Assembly: GCF_025263265.1 (NCBI RefSeq)
Contig: NZ_CP079869.1
Span: 4,650,001-4,714,000 of the forward strand
Direction of reading: 5' to 3'
DNA: 64,000 nucleotides
Origin: Mycobacterium sp. SMC-4
GTDB lineage: Bacteria > Actinomycetota > Actinomycetes > Mycobacteriales > Mycobacteriaceae
Positions within the stretch are counted from its first letter, which is position 1. Each line of letters begins with the position of its first letter. The translations under genes and the position numbers were made by a program. The notes under the pieces were generated by a model. It searched no databases. It worked only from the letters and a program-made list of their open reading frames with translations, and had not been told where the DNA came from. Shown here piece by piece: positions 18,837-25,480 of this stretch.

Positions 18837-19139
18837 ATGTGCTCTGCACCGAAGCAAGGACTGACGTTGCCCGCCGGCGTCGACCTGGAGAAGGAAACGG
18901 TGATCACCGGTCGAGTCGTGGACGGCTCAGGTCAAGCGGTCGGCGGCGCGTTCGTCCGGCTGCTGGACAGCTCCGACGAGTTCACCGCCGAGGTTGTCGC
19001 GTCGGCCACCGGTGACTTCCGGTTCTTCGCCGCTCCGGGCACCTGGACGCTGCGGGCCCTGTCGCCGGCAGGCAACGGCGATGCCAGCGTGGCACCGTCG
19101 GGTGCCGGCATCCACGAGGTCGACGTCAAGGTCGCCTAG
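18837..19139 (+). CDS. sseC: SseC family protein (DUF1416)
   Basis: This 100-residue protein begins MCSAPKQGLTLPAG and folds as a beta-sandwich like carboxypeptidase regulatory domains (VITGRVVDGSGQAVGGAFVRLLD, GDFRFFAAPGTWTLRA). It is always next to the rhodanese gene in mycobacteria and is presumed to act in sulfur metabolism, but the biochemical role is not established. It starts 1 bp after cysA. Confidence 0.85.
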   Translation: MCSAPKQGLTLPAGVDLEKETVITGRVVDGSGQAVGGAFVRLLDSSDEFTAEVVASATGDFRFFAAPGTWTLRALSPAGNGDASVAPSGAGIHEVDVKVA

Positions 19140-19218
19140 CACTGCCAGGGTTCACCGGGTGTTGCGCTGATCTTGCTGTGAAAGTGCTGCGAGTTCGGCG
19201 TTGGTCGACGACGATATG

Positions 19219-19249
19219 GTGACGCCCGCGCCGCTCGGCGCGGGGTCAC
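19219..19249 (+). terminator. Hairpin terminator after cysA-sseC
   Basis: GTGAC-g-CCCGCGCC, loop GCTC, GGCGCGGG-GTCAC: a 13-bp stem with one bulged base, 80 bp past the sseC stop. There is no U tract; the actinobacterial type of terminator is plausible. Confidence 0.55.
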
Positions 19250-19288
19250 TGACCCGGCACACCGCCGCGGCTAGCTCGAGGACCCGAC

Positions 19289-19609
19289 ATGAAGATCACG
19301 TTTGCCTGCGCTGCAGCCACGCTGCTCGCCGGATCCGCTCTGTTCAGTGCCCCCACGGCGCTCGCGGACCCGGAGGGTGATTTCCTGTCCGTGATCGCCG
19401 ACTACGGCATCACCTGGCCGTCGGACAAGACTGCCCAGGTCATCGAAACCGGGTATGCGGTCTGCCAGGACTGGGTCAACGGCGCCACGTTCGAGCAGGA
19501 AGTCCTCGAACTGGCCGGCGCGACGGGCTGGCCGAACGCCGATGCGGGCTATTTCATCGGTGCCGCCACCGGCGCGTTCTGCCCCGAGTTCGAGTACAAG
19601 GTCGGCTGA
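19289..19609 (+). CDS. Secreted DUF732 protein
   Basis: This is a 106-residue protein with a Sec signal peptide (cleavage likely after Ala 26) and a DUF732 domain: helices around FLSVIADYGITWPSDKTAQVIETGYAVCQ and a closing Cys-containing helix. The two Cys are likely disulfide-bonded. DUF732 proteins are common and secreted in mycobacteria; their role is unknown. Confidence 0.8.
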   Translation: MKITFACAAATLLAGSALFSAPTALADPEGDFLSVIADYGITWPSDKTAQVIETGYAVCQDWVNGATFEQEVLELAGATGWPNADAGYFIGAATGAFCPEFEYKVG

Positions 19610-19630
19610 ACGACGGCCCACTGCGGCAGT

Positions 19631-19636
19631 TAGACT
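19631..19636 (+). promoter_or_regulatory. -10 box ahead of the tiny membrane protein
   Basis: TAGACT ends 7 nt before the GTG at 19644; no ribosome-binding site is present. A leaderless start is likely. Confidence 0.4.
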
Positions 19637-19643
19637 TTCCGCC

Positions 19644-19742
19644 GTGGTGCTGTTCTTCGAGATCCTGCTCGTCGCGGCCGTCGTGGTGATCACCTGGTTC
19701 GCGCTCTACGCGTTGTATCGCCTGGTCACCGACGAGTCGTGA
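19644..19742 (+). CDS. Tiny single-pass membrane protein (32 aa)
   Basis: [18 protein letters not shown]... ends in TDES: almost the whole peptide is one hydrophobic helix with a short charged tail. It is preceded by a TAGACT -10 box at leaderless distance, and its TGA overlaps the GTG of the nitrobindin-like gene (GTGA), which supports real translation. It could anchor a partner or be a coupling peptide for the next gene. Confidence 0.65.
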   Translation: MVLFFEILLVAAVVVITWFALYALYRLVTDES

Positions 19743-20368
19743 GTTCCGGCGACGAGGCGGTGGCCGCCGCGGCCCAGCGAGCCAGGGAGACCTCAGCGCG
19801 CAACATTCCGGCGTTCACCGACCTCCCGCTGCCGGTCGACACCGCGAACCTGCGCCAGGGAGCCGACCTCAACAACGCACTACTGGCACTGTTGCCCCTG
19901 GTCGGTGTGTGGCGCGGTGAGGGTGAGGGTCGCGGCACCCATGGCGACTACCGGTTTGGACAGCAGATCGTGGTGTCCCACGACGGTGGGGACTACCTGA
20001 ACTGGGAGGCCCGGTCCTGGTTGCTGACCGAGGACGGCGACTATGACCGTCCGGGTCTGCGCGAGACCGGATACTGGCGATTCGTCACCGACCCGGCCGA
20101 TCCCGGCGAGTCCCAGGCCATCGAGCTGCTGCTGGCCCACTCTGCCGGCTACATCGAGTTGTTCTACGGTCGGCCGCTGAACCAGTCGTCGTGGGAGTTG
20201 GTCACCGACGCACTGGCACGCAGCAAATCCGGGATGCTCGTCGGCGGCGCCAAGCGGCTCTACGGAATCATCGAGGGCGGCGACCTGGCCTACGTCGAGG
20301 AACGCGTCGACGCCGACGGCGGCCTGGTTCCGCACCTGTCGGCCCGGCTGTCCCGGTTCGTCGGCTGA
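19739..20368 (+). CDS. Nitrobindin-like beta-barrel protein (FABP-like)
   Basis: This is a 209-residue protein of the nitrobindin / THAP4-like family, a ten-stranded barrel. The lid motif GVWRGEGEG (near residue 58), [21 protein letters not shown] and the C-terminal [10 protein letters not shown] strand are visible. True nitrobindins bind haem through a C-terminal His; a His is present in PHLSARL but I cannot confirm it is the ligand. It is coupled to the tiny membrane gene upstream and overlaps the lipoprotein gene downstream (TGATG). Confidence 0.8.
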   Translation: MSSGDEAVAAAAQRARETSARNIPAFTDLPLPVDTANLRQGADLNNALLALLPLVGVWRGEGEGRGTHGDYRFGQQIVVSHDGGDYLNWEARSWLLTEDGDYDRPGLRETGYWRFVTDPADPGESQAIELLLAHSAGYIELFYGRPLNQSSWELVTDALARSKSGMLVGGAKRLYGIIEGGDLAYVEERVDADGGLVPHLSARLSRFVG

Positions 20369-20634
20369 TGCACCCGCTTCGGATTGTCGCGGTGATCGCC
20401 GCCGCGGGTGCTGTGCTCGTCGGCTGCGGTTCGCCCGCCGAGTCTCCGGCCCCGTCGAGCCCTAGCCCGACCCAGCCGACCGAGAGTCACGGGTCCTACG
20501 CGTCGTGTCTGGATCGCCATGGAGTACCCGCGCCCCCGGGGCCGGTGTCCGGACCCCCGCCCGGGATCGATGCCGCCACCTGGGAGTCCGCGATGGCTGA
20601 GTGTTCGGAGCTGGCTCCGGGCCCGGCCGGCTGA
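20368..20634 (+). CDS. Small lipoprotein (88 aa)
   Basis: A signal peptide ends in lipobox LVGC (Cys 20). The mature chain is Ser/Pro rich, then contains YASCLDRHGVPAPPG and a short helix with a second Cys (AMAECSEL), likely a disulfide-closed mini-domain. The ATG overlaps the previous stop (TGATG), so it is the last gene of this run. No function can be assigned. Confidence 0.75.
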   Translation: MHPLRIVAVIAAAGAVLVGCGSPAESPAPSSPSPTQPTESHGSYASCLDRHGVPAPPGPVSGPPPGIDAATWESAMAECSELAPGPAG

Positions 20635-20650
20635 TCCCAGAGACGGGACA

Positions 20651-20699
20651 GCCCCCGAGCCGTGATCCTCGGTCGGACACAACCGAGGGGCTCGGGGGC
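20651..20699. terminator. Large nested hairpin (terminator, both strands)
   Basis: The outer stem is 11 bp, GCCCCCGAGCC/GGCTCGGGGGC. Inside, CCTCGGT/ACCGAGG makes a further 7-bp stem with a small side bulge. It sits 17 bp after the lipoprotein stop and is also the natural 3' end of the minus-strand transcript starting near 20827. Confidence 0.7.
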
Positions 20700-20760
20700 C
20701 GGGTGACTGCGGGGAATTCGCCAGCGCGCGCAGGTGTGCGTCAAGCGCTCCCCGGCGCTG

Positions 20761-20799
20761 CTAGCTCGCAGCCACCTCACATGTCCATAAGTCACTCAA
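20761..20799 (-). CDS. Possible 12-codon micro-ORF in the short transcript
   Basis: TTG start, then SDLWTCEVAAS and TAG. AGGAGG lies 12 nt upstream, a little far. The frame contains rare-type residues Trp and Cys, as leader peptides often do. A frame starting at GTG 20795 runs on through the terminator hairpin and is less likely. Confidence 0.3.
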   Translation of the reverse strand: MSDLWTCEVAAS

Positions 20800-20833
20800 T
20801 TTGTCGGACCACCTCCTTCCCTGTGTACAGGCG

Positions 20834-20862
20834 AAGGTACCCGCGCATGGTCAGCGCGACAA
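20834..20862 (-). promoter_or_regulatory. SigA-type promoter for the short minus-strand transcript
   Basis: TTGTCG (20862-20857), a 17-bp spacer and TACCTT (20839-20834). The spacing is ideal and both boxes fit mycobacterial SigA promoters. Confidence 0.55.
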
Positions 20863-20875
20863 GGGATTTACTCTG

Positions 20876-21757
20876 TCAGCGATCGCTGAGTACGGCGGCG
20901 TCGATCAGCGCGGCGATGTCGGCGGCGTCCGCCGCGGCCGGCAGCGCGACCCCGTCGAGGGTGTGCACCCGGGCCGCCAACGTGATGCTCGACACCAGCC
21001 AAACCCCTTGCGCAGCAAGCAGATCAGCCCGCGTGAGGGCCTGATAGTCGCAGTCGTAGCCGGCGTTGCGCGCCACCTCGAACAGGGCCTGCTGGGTGGT
21101 GCCGCGCAGAATCGGATACCAGGGCGGCGGGGTCAGCAGGCACCGTCGGCCCTCGTCGGAGACCGTGGCGATGACCACCGTCGATCGCGGCCCCTCCAGG
21201 ATCAATCCGTCGGTGCTGACGAAGATCACGTCCCCGGCGCCGTGCGCCTCGGCATGCCGCAGCGCGGCCATGTTCACCGCATAGGACAACGTCTTGGCGC
21301 CCGCCAGCAGCCACGGCAGGTCGTCGATGCCGTGCGCGGCCAGACCGCGCGACAAGGTCAGCGCCGCCAGGCCGCAGCGTCGGACCTCGGCGACACGCGC
21401 CGGAACCGGCCCGATGGTGGCGTAGGCGGTAGCGCCGGAGTCGTTTTCCCGGCCCCGGCTGTACACCAGCCGCAGCACACCGTCCTCATTCCCGGCCCCG
21501 ACCCAGGCGTCCACCGCGACTGCCACTGCGCGGCGCCACCGGGCCGGGTCCGGCGCCGGCAGGTCCACCAGGCGCGCCGAATGCGACAACCGGCCCAGGT
21601 GGGCGTCGAGCAGACAGGGTCCGCCGTCGCGGACGAGCATGGTCTCGAAGATTCCGTCACCGCGCACCGCGGCGAGATCGTCGGCATAGAGCAGCGGGAC
21701 GCTGGGATCGTGCAACGTCCCGTCCAGTGTGACCACGACTGCGGGTCGGTCGCTCAT
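20876..21757 (-). CDS. pabC: 4-amino-4-deoxychorismate lyase-like class IV aminotransferase
   Basis: This 293-residue PLP enzyme of fold type IV has catalytic Lys 155 in AGAKTLSYAVNM, the RGDGIFETM start of the family, and the cofactor Glu in LILEGPRSTVVI. PabC splits aminodeoxychorismate to p-aminobenzoate and pyruvate for folate synthesis. Branched-chain or D-amino-acid aminotransferases share the fold, so the assignment rests on overall resemblance. The ATG at 21757 follows a TACGCT -10 box by 8 nt. It is divergent from ygfZ, a folate-binding protein. Confidence 0.8.
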   Translation of the reverse strand: MSDRPAVVVTLDGTLHDPSVPLLYADDLAAVRGDGIFETMLVRDGGPCLLDAHLGRLSHSARLVDLPAPDPARWRRAVAVAVDAWVGAGNEDGVLRLVYSRGRENDSGATAYATIGPVPARVAEVRRCGLAALTLSRGLAAHGIDDLPWLLAGAKTLSYAVNMAALRHAEAHGAGDVIFVSTDGLILEGPRSTVVIATVSDEGRRCLLTPPPWYPILRGTTQQALFEVARNAGYDCDYQALTRADLLAAQGVWLVSSITLAARVHTLDGVALPAAADAADIAALIDAAVLSDR

Positions 21758-21765
21758 GGGGCATG

Positions 21766-21802
21766 AGCGTAGCCGCAGCAATATCGGCTCGAACCGTAGA
21801 GT
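21766..21802. promoter_or_regulatory. Divergent promoters of pabC and ygfZ
   Basis: The 51-bp gap holds two -10 boxes: TACGCT on the minus strand (21771-21766, 8 nt before pabC) and TAGAGT on the plus strand (21797-21802, 6 nt before ygfZ). Both transcripts would be leaderless or nearly so. Confidence 0.45.
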
Positions 21803-21808
21803 TGAGCC

Positions 21809-22882
21809 ATGTCCGCTGTTCCCGCCCCTGATCCAGGTCCCGATGCCGGTGCCGTCTGGCACTATGGCGATCCGCTCGGTGAGCAGCGCAGCGCCGCGCA
21901 GGCAGCCGTCGTCGTCGATCGGTCGCATCGCGGTGTGCTCAGGCTGACCGGAGCCGAACGCAAGACCTGGTTGCACAGCATCTCCACCCAGCACGTCAGC
22001 GAGCTCGCCGACGGCGCTGTCACCCAGAACCTCAGCCTCGACGGGCAGGGCCGGGTGGAGGATCACTGGTTGCAGGCCGAAGTCGACGATCAGACCGTGG
22101 TGGACACCGAGCCGTGGCGGGCCGAGCCGCTGCTGGCTTACCTGCGCCGGATGGTCTTCTGGTCCGATGTGGCAATCGAGCCGGCCGAGTACGGCGTGCT
22201 GTCGCTGCTGGGTCCTGCGGTCACCGAACCCGCCGCACTCGGGGTGCTCGGACTGACCGCACCACCCGTCGACGGCACCGCGGTGGCGCTGGATGGCGGC
22301 GGATTCGCGCGCCGGTTGACCTCCAGTGGGGCCGACCTCGACCTCGTCGTTCCCCGCACCGACCGTGCCCGCTGGTGGGAGCGCCTGGTTGCCGCCGGTG
22401 TGCGACCGGCCGGTGTCTGGGCTTTCGAAGCCCACCGGGTGGCCGCGGTCGTGCCCCGCTTGGGTCTCGATACCGACGAGCGCACCATTCCGCACGAGGT
22501 GGGCTGGATCGGACCGGCGGTGCACCTGGACAAGGGCTGCTATCGCGGCCAGGAGACCGTTGCCCGAGTGCACAACCTCGGCAAACCGCCCCGGATGCTG
22601 GTGCTGCTGCATCTCGACGGCAGCACCGACCGTCCTTCGCCCGGAGATCCGCTACTGGCCGCAGGCCGCTCCGTCGGCCGGTTGGGCACCGTGGTCGACC
22701 ACGTCGACGACGGTGCGATCGCGCTGGCGCTGGTCAAGCGTGGATTACCGGCGGATACGGAGCTGACCACCGGCGGCCAGGTGGCCACCGCGGCAGCCAT
22801 CGATGCCGATTCCGTTCCGGCCACCGAGTCGGTTGGGGCCGGCCGGCTGGCGGTGGAGCGGTTGCGTAGCGGAACTAAGTGA
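21809..22882 (+). CDS. ygfZ: Folate-binding YgfZ/GcvT-like protein
   Basis: This 357-residue protein shares the GcvT aminomethyltransferase fold and carries the YgfZ signature KGCYRGQETVAR with Cys 244. YgfZ proteins use tetrahydrofolate to support assembly or repair of certain Fe-S enzymes. Pairing with pabC ties it to folate. The ATG at 21809 is 6 nt after a TAGAGT box. Confidence 0.88.
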   Translation: MSAVPAPDPGPDAGAVWHYGDPLGEQRSAAQAAVVVDRSHRGVLRLTGAERKTWLHSISTQHVSELADGAVTQNLSLDGQGRVEDHWLQAEVDDQTVVDTEPWRAEPLLAYLRRMVFWSDVAIEPAEYGVLSLLGPAVTEPAALGVLGLTAPPVDGTAVALDGGGFARRLTSSGADLDLVVPRTDRARWWERLVAAGVRPAGVWAFEAHRVAAVVPRLGLDTDERTIPHEVGWIGPAVHLDKGCYRGQETVARVHNLGKPPRMLVLLHLDGSTDRPSPGDPLLAAGRSVGRLGTVVDHVDDGAIALALVKRGLPADTELTTGGQVATAAAIDADSVPATESVGAGRLAVERLRSGTK

Positions 22883-22942
22883 GTACGCCCACAAAACGCC
22901 GCCAGGGTTCAGGGCCTGCCAGCGCCACGGCCTTCGGCACGG

Positions 22943-22948
22943 TAAGGT
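22943..22948 (+). promoter_or_regulatory. Candidate -10 box for the DUF3073 gene
   Basis: TAAGGT about 80 nt upstream of the DUF3073 ATG; the resulting leader contains two hairpins. Confidence 0.3.
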
Positions 22949-22976
22949 GTCAGCAGGACAATAAACACATTCAGAT

Positions 22977-23028
22977 CGGAGCCGCCTAGTCATTGGGCCG
23001 CTCCGTTATTGCGCGAGGGGGTTCCCCC
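22977..23028 (+). promoter_or_regulatory. Structured 5' leader of the DUF3073 gene
   Basis: The first hairpin is CGGAGC/GCTCCG (22977-23005) with inner GCC/GGC pairs. The second, GGGGG-TT-CCCCC (23017-23028), uses the ribosome-binding purines as its 5' arm and abuts the ATG, so the ribosome-binding site would be masked when it folds. Confidence 0.4.
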
Positions 23029-23247
23029 ATGGGCCGCGGCCGGGCAAAGGCAAAGCAGACCAAGGTTGCACGTGAGCTCAAGTACAGCTCACCCCAAACC
23101 GACTTCGAGCGGCTTCAGCGCGAGCTGTCGGGCTCGACCAGCGATGACCGCTTCGGTGGCGGCTTCAACGGCACGTTGGAGGGCACCGTGGACGGTGACA
23201 GCGCGTCAGATGACGCCTGGGTCGAAGAGGACGACTGGCGCCGATAG
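23029..23247 (+). CDS. DUF3073 protein
   Basis: This 72-residue actinobacterial protein begins MGRGRAKAKQTKVARELKYSSP, a strongly basic head, then an acidic tail ending in EEDDWRR. The polarity suggests contact with nucleic acid or ribosomes, but no function is established. The ATG at 23029 is chosen because the conserved family start is MGRGRAK; a longer start upstream would add a non-conserved piece. Confidence 0.85.
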   Translation: MGRGRAKAKQTKVARELKYSSPQTDFERLQRELSGSTSDDRFGGGFNGTLEGTVDGDSASDDAWVEEDDWRR

Positions 23248-23280
23248 GCTCGGCTCTTCTCGGCCCCCGCGCCACACCCG

Positions 23281-24366
23281 CTAGAACCTGGGGTGTTGCC
23301 CCACCAGAACGGCACGGACAGTGTCCTTCCCGCTGTCCTTGCCACCCTTTTCGATGGTTCCCAGGGTCCAGCAGCTCAGGTGGCGAGCGGTCAGCACGGC
23401 CAACGCGCGATCAGTGTCCTCCGGCGCGACGACGGCCACCATGCCGACGCCCATGTTGAACGTCCGCTCCATCTCGGCCCGCTCGATGCGGCCGCGCTGC
23501 GCGATCATGCCGAACACCGGTGCCGGCGTCCAGGTGCCGCGGTCGAGGTGGGCCACCAGACCGTGCGGGATGACCCGCTCCAGGTTGCCCGCCAGGCCGC
23601 CGCCGGTGACGTGGCAGAACGTGCGGACCTGAGTTTCTGCGGCCAGCGCCAGACAGTCTTTGGCGTAGATGCGGGTGGGTTCGAGCAGTTCCTCACCCAG
23701 CGTGCGCCCGAATTCCTCGACGTGACCCGCCAAATTCATGTGGTCGATCTCCAGCAGCACGTGGCGGGCCAGTGAATACCCGTTGGAGTGCAGGCCGGTC
23801 GAGGCCATCGCGATGATCACGTCGCCCGGTTTGACCCGGTCGGGGCCCAGCACATCGTCGGCCTCGACCACGCCGATACCGGTGGCCGAGATGTCGTAGT
23901 GGTCCGGCGCCATCAAACCCGGGTGCTCGGCCGTCTCACCGCCCAACAGCGCGCATCCGGCCTGCACACAGCCGTCGGCGATGCCCGACACCAACTCGGC
24001 GACCCGCTCGGGAACGGTACGGCCGACGGCGATGTAGTCCTGCAGGAACAGCGGTTCGGCACCGCAGACCACCAGGTCGTCGACCACCATCGCGACCAGG
24101 TCGATGCCAACCGTGTCGTGCTTGTCCATCGCCTGGGCCACCGCCAGCTTGGTGCCGACCCCGTCGGTCGAGGACGCCAGCAGCGGCTCACGGTAGTCCC
24201 CGCGCAGGGCGAACAACCCGGCAAAACCGCCCAGGCCACCCCGCACCTCGGGCCGGGTGGCCTTCTGAGCCAGCGGTTTGAACAGTTCGACGGCGCGGTC
24301 ACCGGCCTCGATGTCCACTCCCGCCGACGCGTAGGAAATGCCGTGCTGTTCGGCGCGATCGGTCAT
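23281..24366 (-). CDS. purM: Phosphoribosylformylglycinamidine cyclo-ligase PurM
   Basis: This 361-residue PurM makes AIR from FGAM with ATP (step 5 of purine synthesis). Motifs include the GGFAGLF loop, STDGVGTKLAVA, GGETAEHPG and MASTGLHSNGYSLAR. The ATG at 24366 gives the standard N-terminus (ISYASAGVDIEAGD); a TAACCT -10 box ends 8 nt upstream. It follows purF in the same direction with one plus-strand gene between. Confidence 0.95.
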   Translation of the reverse strand: MTDRAEQHGISYASAGVDIEAGDRAVELFKPLAQKATRPEVRGGLGGFAGLFALRGDYREPLLASSTDGVGTKLAVAQAMDKHDTVGIDLVAMVVDDLVVCGAEPLFLQDYIAVGRTVPERVAELVSGIADGCVQAGCALLGGETAEHPGLMAPDHYDISATGIGVVEADDVLGPDRVKPGDVIIAMASTGLHSNGYSLARHVLLEIDHMNLAGHVEEFGRTLGEELLEPTRIYAKDCLALAAETQVRTFCHVTGGGLAGNLERVIPHGLVAHLDRGTWTPAPVFGMIAQRGRIERAEMERTFNMGVGMVAVVAPEDTDRALAVLTARHLSCWTLGTIEKGGKDSGKDTVRAVLVGQHPRF

Positions 24367-24467
24367 CGGCCCCAAGGTTACCGCCCGCGCGCCGGTGTCG
24401 AACTGCCGGATTAGGGCAATCCTGGTCGGCATCGGCTCCGAACACGGGGCAGTGATCGGAGGAAGAC

Positions 24468-25445
24468 ATGTCGGCTGAGCAGACCACGTGCCTGGTGACC
24501 GGTGCCACCGGCTACATCGGCGGCCACCTCGTTCCCAAACTGCTCGAGAAAGGTTTCGCCGTGCGCGCAATGGCGCGCACGCCGGCCAAGCTCGACGATG
24601 CACCGTGGCGTTCCGACGTCGAGGTGGTGCGGGGCGATCTCACTGATGCGGACTCCCTGGCTGCGGCGTTCGACGGGGTCGACGTCGTCTACTACCTGGT
24701 GCATTCGATGGGCACCTCGCGTGACTTCGTCGCCGAGGAGGCTCGTTCGGCGCGCAACGTGGTGGCGGCTGCGCAGCAGGCCGGGATCAAGCGCGTGGTC
24801 TATCTCGGCGGTTTGCACCCCGAAGGCGCGGATCTGTCCCGCCATCTGGCCTCGCGCGTGGAGGTCGGTGAGATCCTGATGGGTTCTCCGGTGGAGACGG
24901 TGGTGCTGCAGGCCGGAATCGTCATCGGCTCGGGTTCGGCGTCCTTCGAGATGGTCCGGCATCTGACCGACCGGCTGCCGTTGATGACGACCCCCAAGTG
25001 GGTGCACAACAAGATTCAGCCGATCTCCGTCGACGACGTGCTGCATTACCTCGCCGAGTCTGCGACAGCCCCGGTGCCGCGCTCGCGCACCTGGGATGTC
25101 GGCGGCCCCGATGTGATGGAGTACGGCGAGGCGATGCAGACCTACGCCGAGATCGCCGGGCTGTCCCGCCGTGTGATGGTGGTGCTGCCGTTCCTGACAC
25201 CGACGATCGCCAGTCTCTGGGTCGGGCTGGTGACCCCCATCCCGGCCGGGCTGGCCCGACCGCTGGTGGAATCGCTGGAATGCGACGCGATCGCCCACGA
25301 ACACGACATCGACGAGGTGATCGCGCCCCCGCCCGGCGGCCTGACGGGGTACCGCGAGGCTGTCGAGCAGGCGTTGCAGGAAGGGGGCACCGCGGCCTCG
25401 GGCGGACGTCGCCGCTGGCTACGGTTCAGCCCGGCTCACAGCTAG
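24468..25445 (+). CDS. NAD(P)-binding SDR-type (NmrA-like) protein
   Basis: This 325-residue atypical SDR has the Rossmann motif TGATGYIGGHL near residue 11, GDLTDADSLAAAFDGVDVVYYLVHSMG, then a C-terminal substrate domain. It lacks a clear YxxxK pair at the usual place, so it may be an NmrA-like sensor or an epimerase-type enzyme. GGAGGA precedes the ATG. It sits between purM and purF on the opposite strand. Substrate unknown. Confidence 0.75.
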   Translation: MSAEQTTCLVTGATGYIGGHLVPKLLEKGFAVRAMARTPAKLDDAPWRSDVEVVRGDLTDADSLAAAFDGVDVVYYLVHSMGTSRDFVAEEARSARNVVAAAQQAGIKRVVYLGGLHPEGADLSRHLASRVEVGEILMGSPVETVVLQAGIVIGSGSASFEMVRHLTDRLPLMTTPKWVHNKIQPISVDDVLHYLAESATAPVPRSRTWDVGGPDVMEYGEAMQTYAEIAGLSRRVMVVLPFLTPTIASLWVGLVTPIPAGLARPLVESLECDAIAHEHDIDEVIAPPPGGLTGYREAVEQALQEGGTAASGGRRRWLRFSPAHS

Positions 25446-25465
25446 CGTCAGTTCAGGGCCTGCAC

Positions 25466-25480
25466 GACGCCGGAGGCGTC
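25466..25480. terminator. Short hairpin between convergent SDR and purF genes
   Basis: GACGCC-GGA-GGCGTC, a 6-bp stem with a 3-nt loop that overlaps the last base pairs of the purF stop. Weak but well placed. Confidence 0.35.

Larger units (their letters stand above)
20651..20827 (-). ncRNA. Candidate short transcript (sRNA or micro-mRNA)
   Basis: On the minus strand a well-spaced promoter (20834-20862) would start RNA near 20827. The first 25 nt hold AAGGAGGTGGTCC (20818-20806), complementary over 13 nt to the 16S rRNA 3' end with one G-U pair. A 12-codon frame follows, then a GC-rich foldable stretch (GGGGA... paired with TTCCCC), then the nested hairpin as terminator. It is outside any protein gene and is about 175 nt long. 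It could be a regulatory RNA or encode a micro-peptide. Confidence 0.5.

Noticed and set aside
20496..20795. A 99-codon minus-strand frame from GTG 20795 through the terminator hairpin.
   Set aside because: It crosses the nested hairpin and the end of the lipoprotein gene, and the GTG is 16 nt from the SD. A short 12-codon frame or an sRNA fits the signals better.
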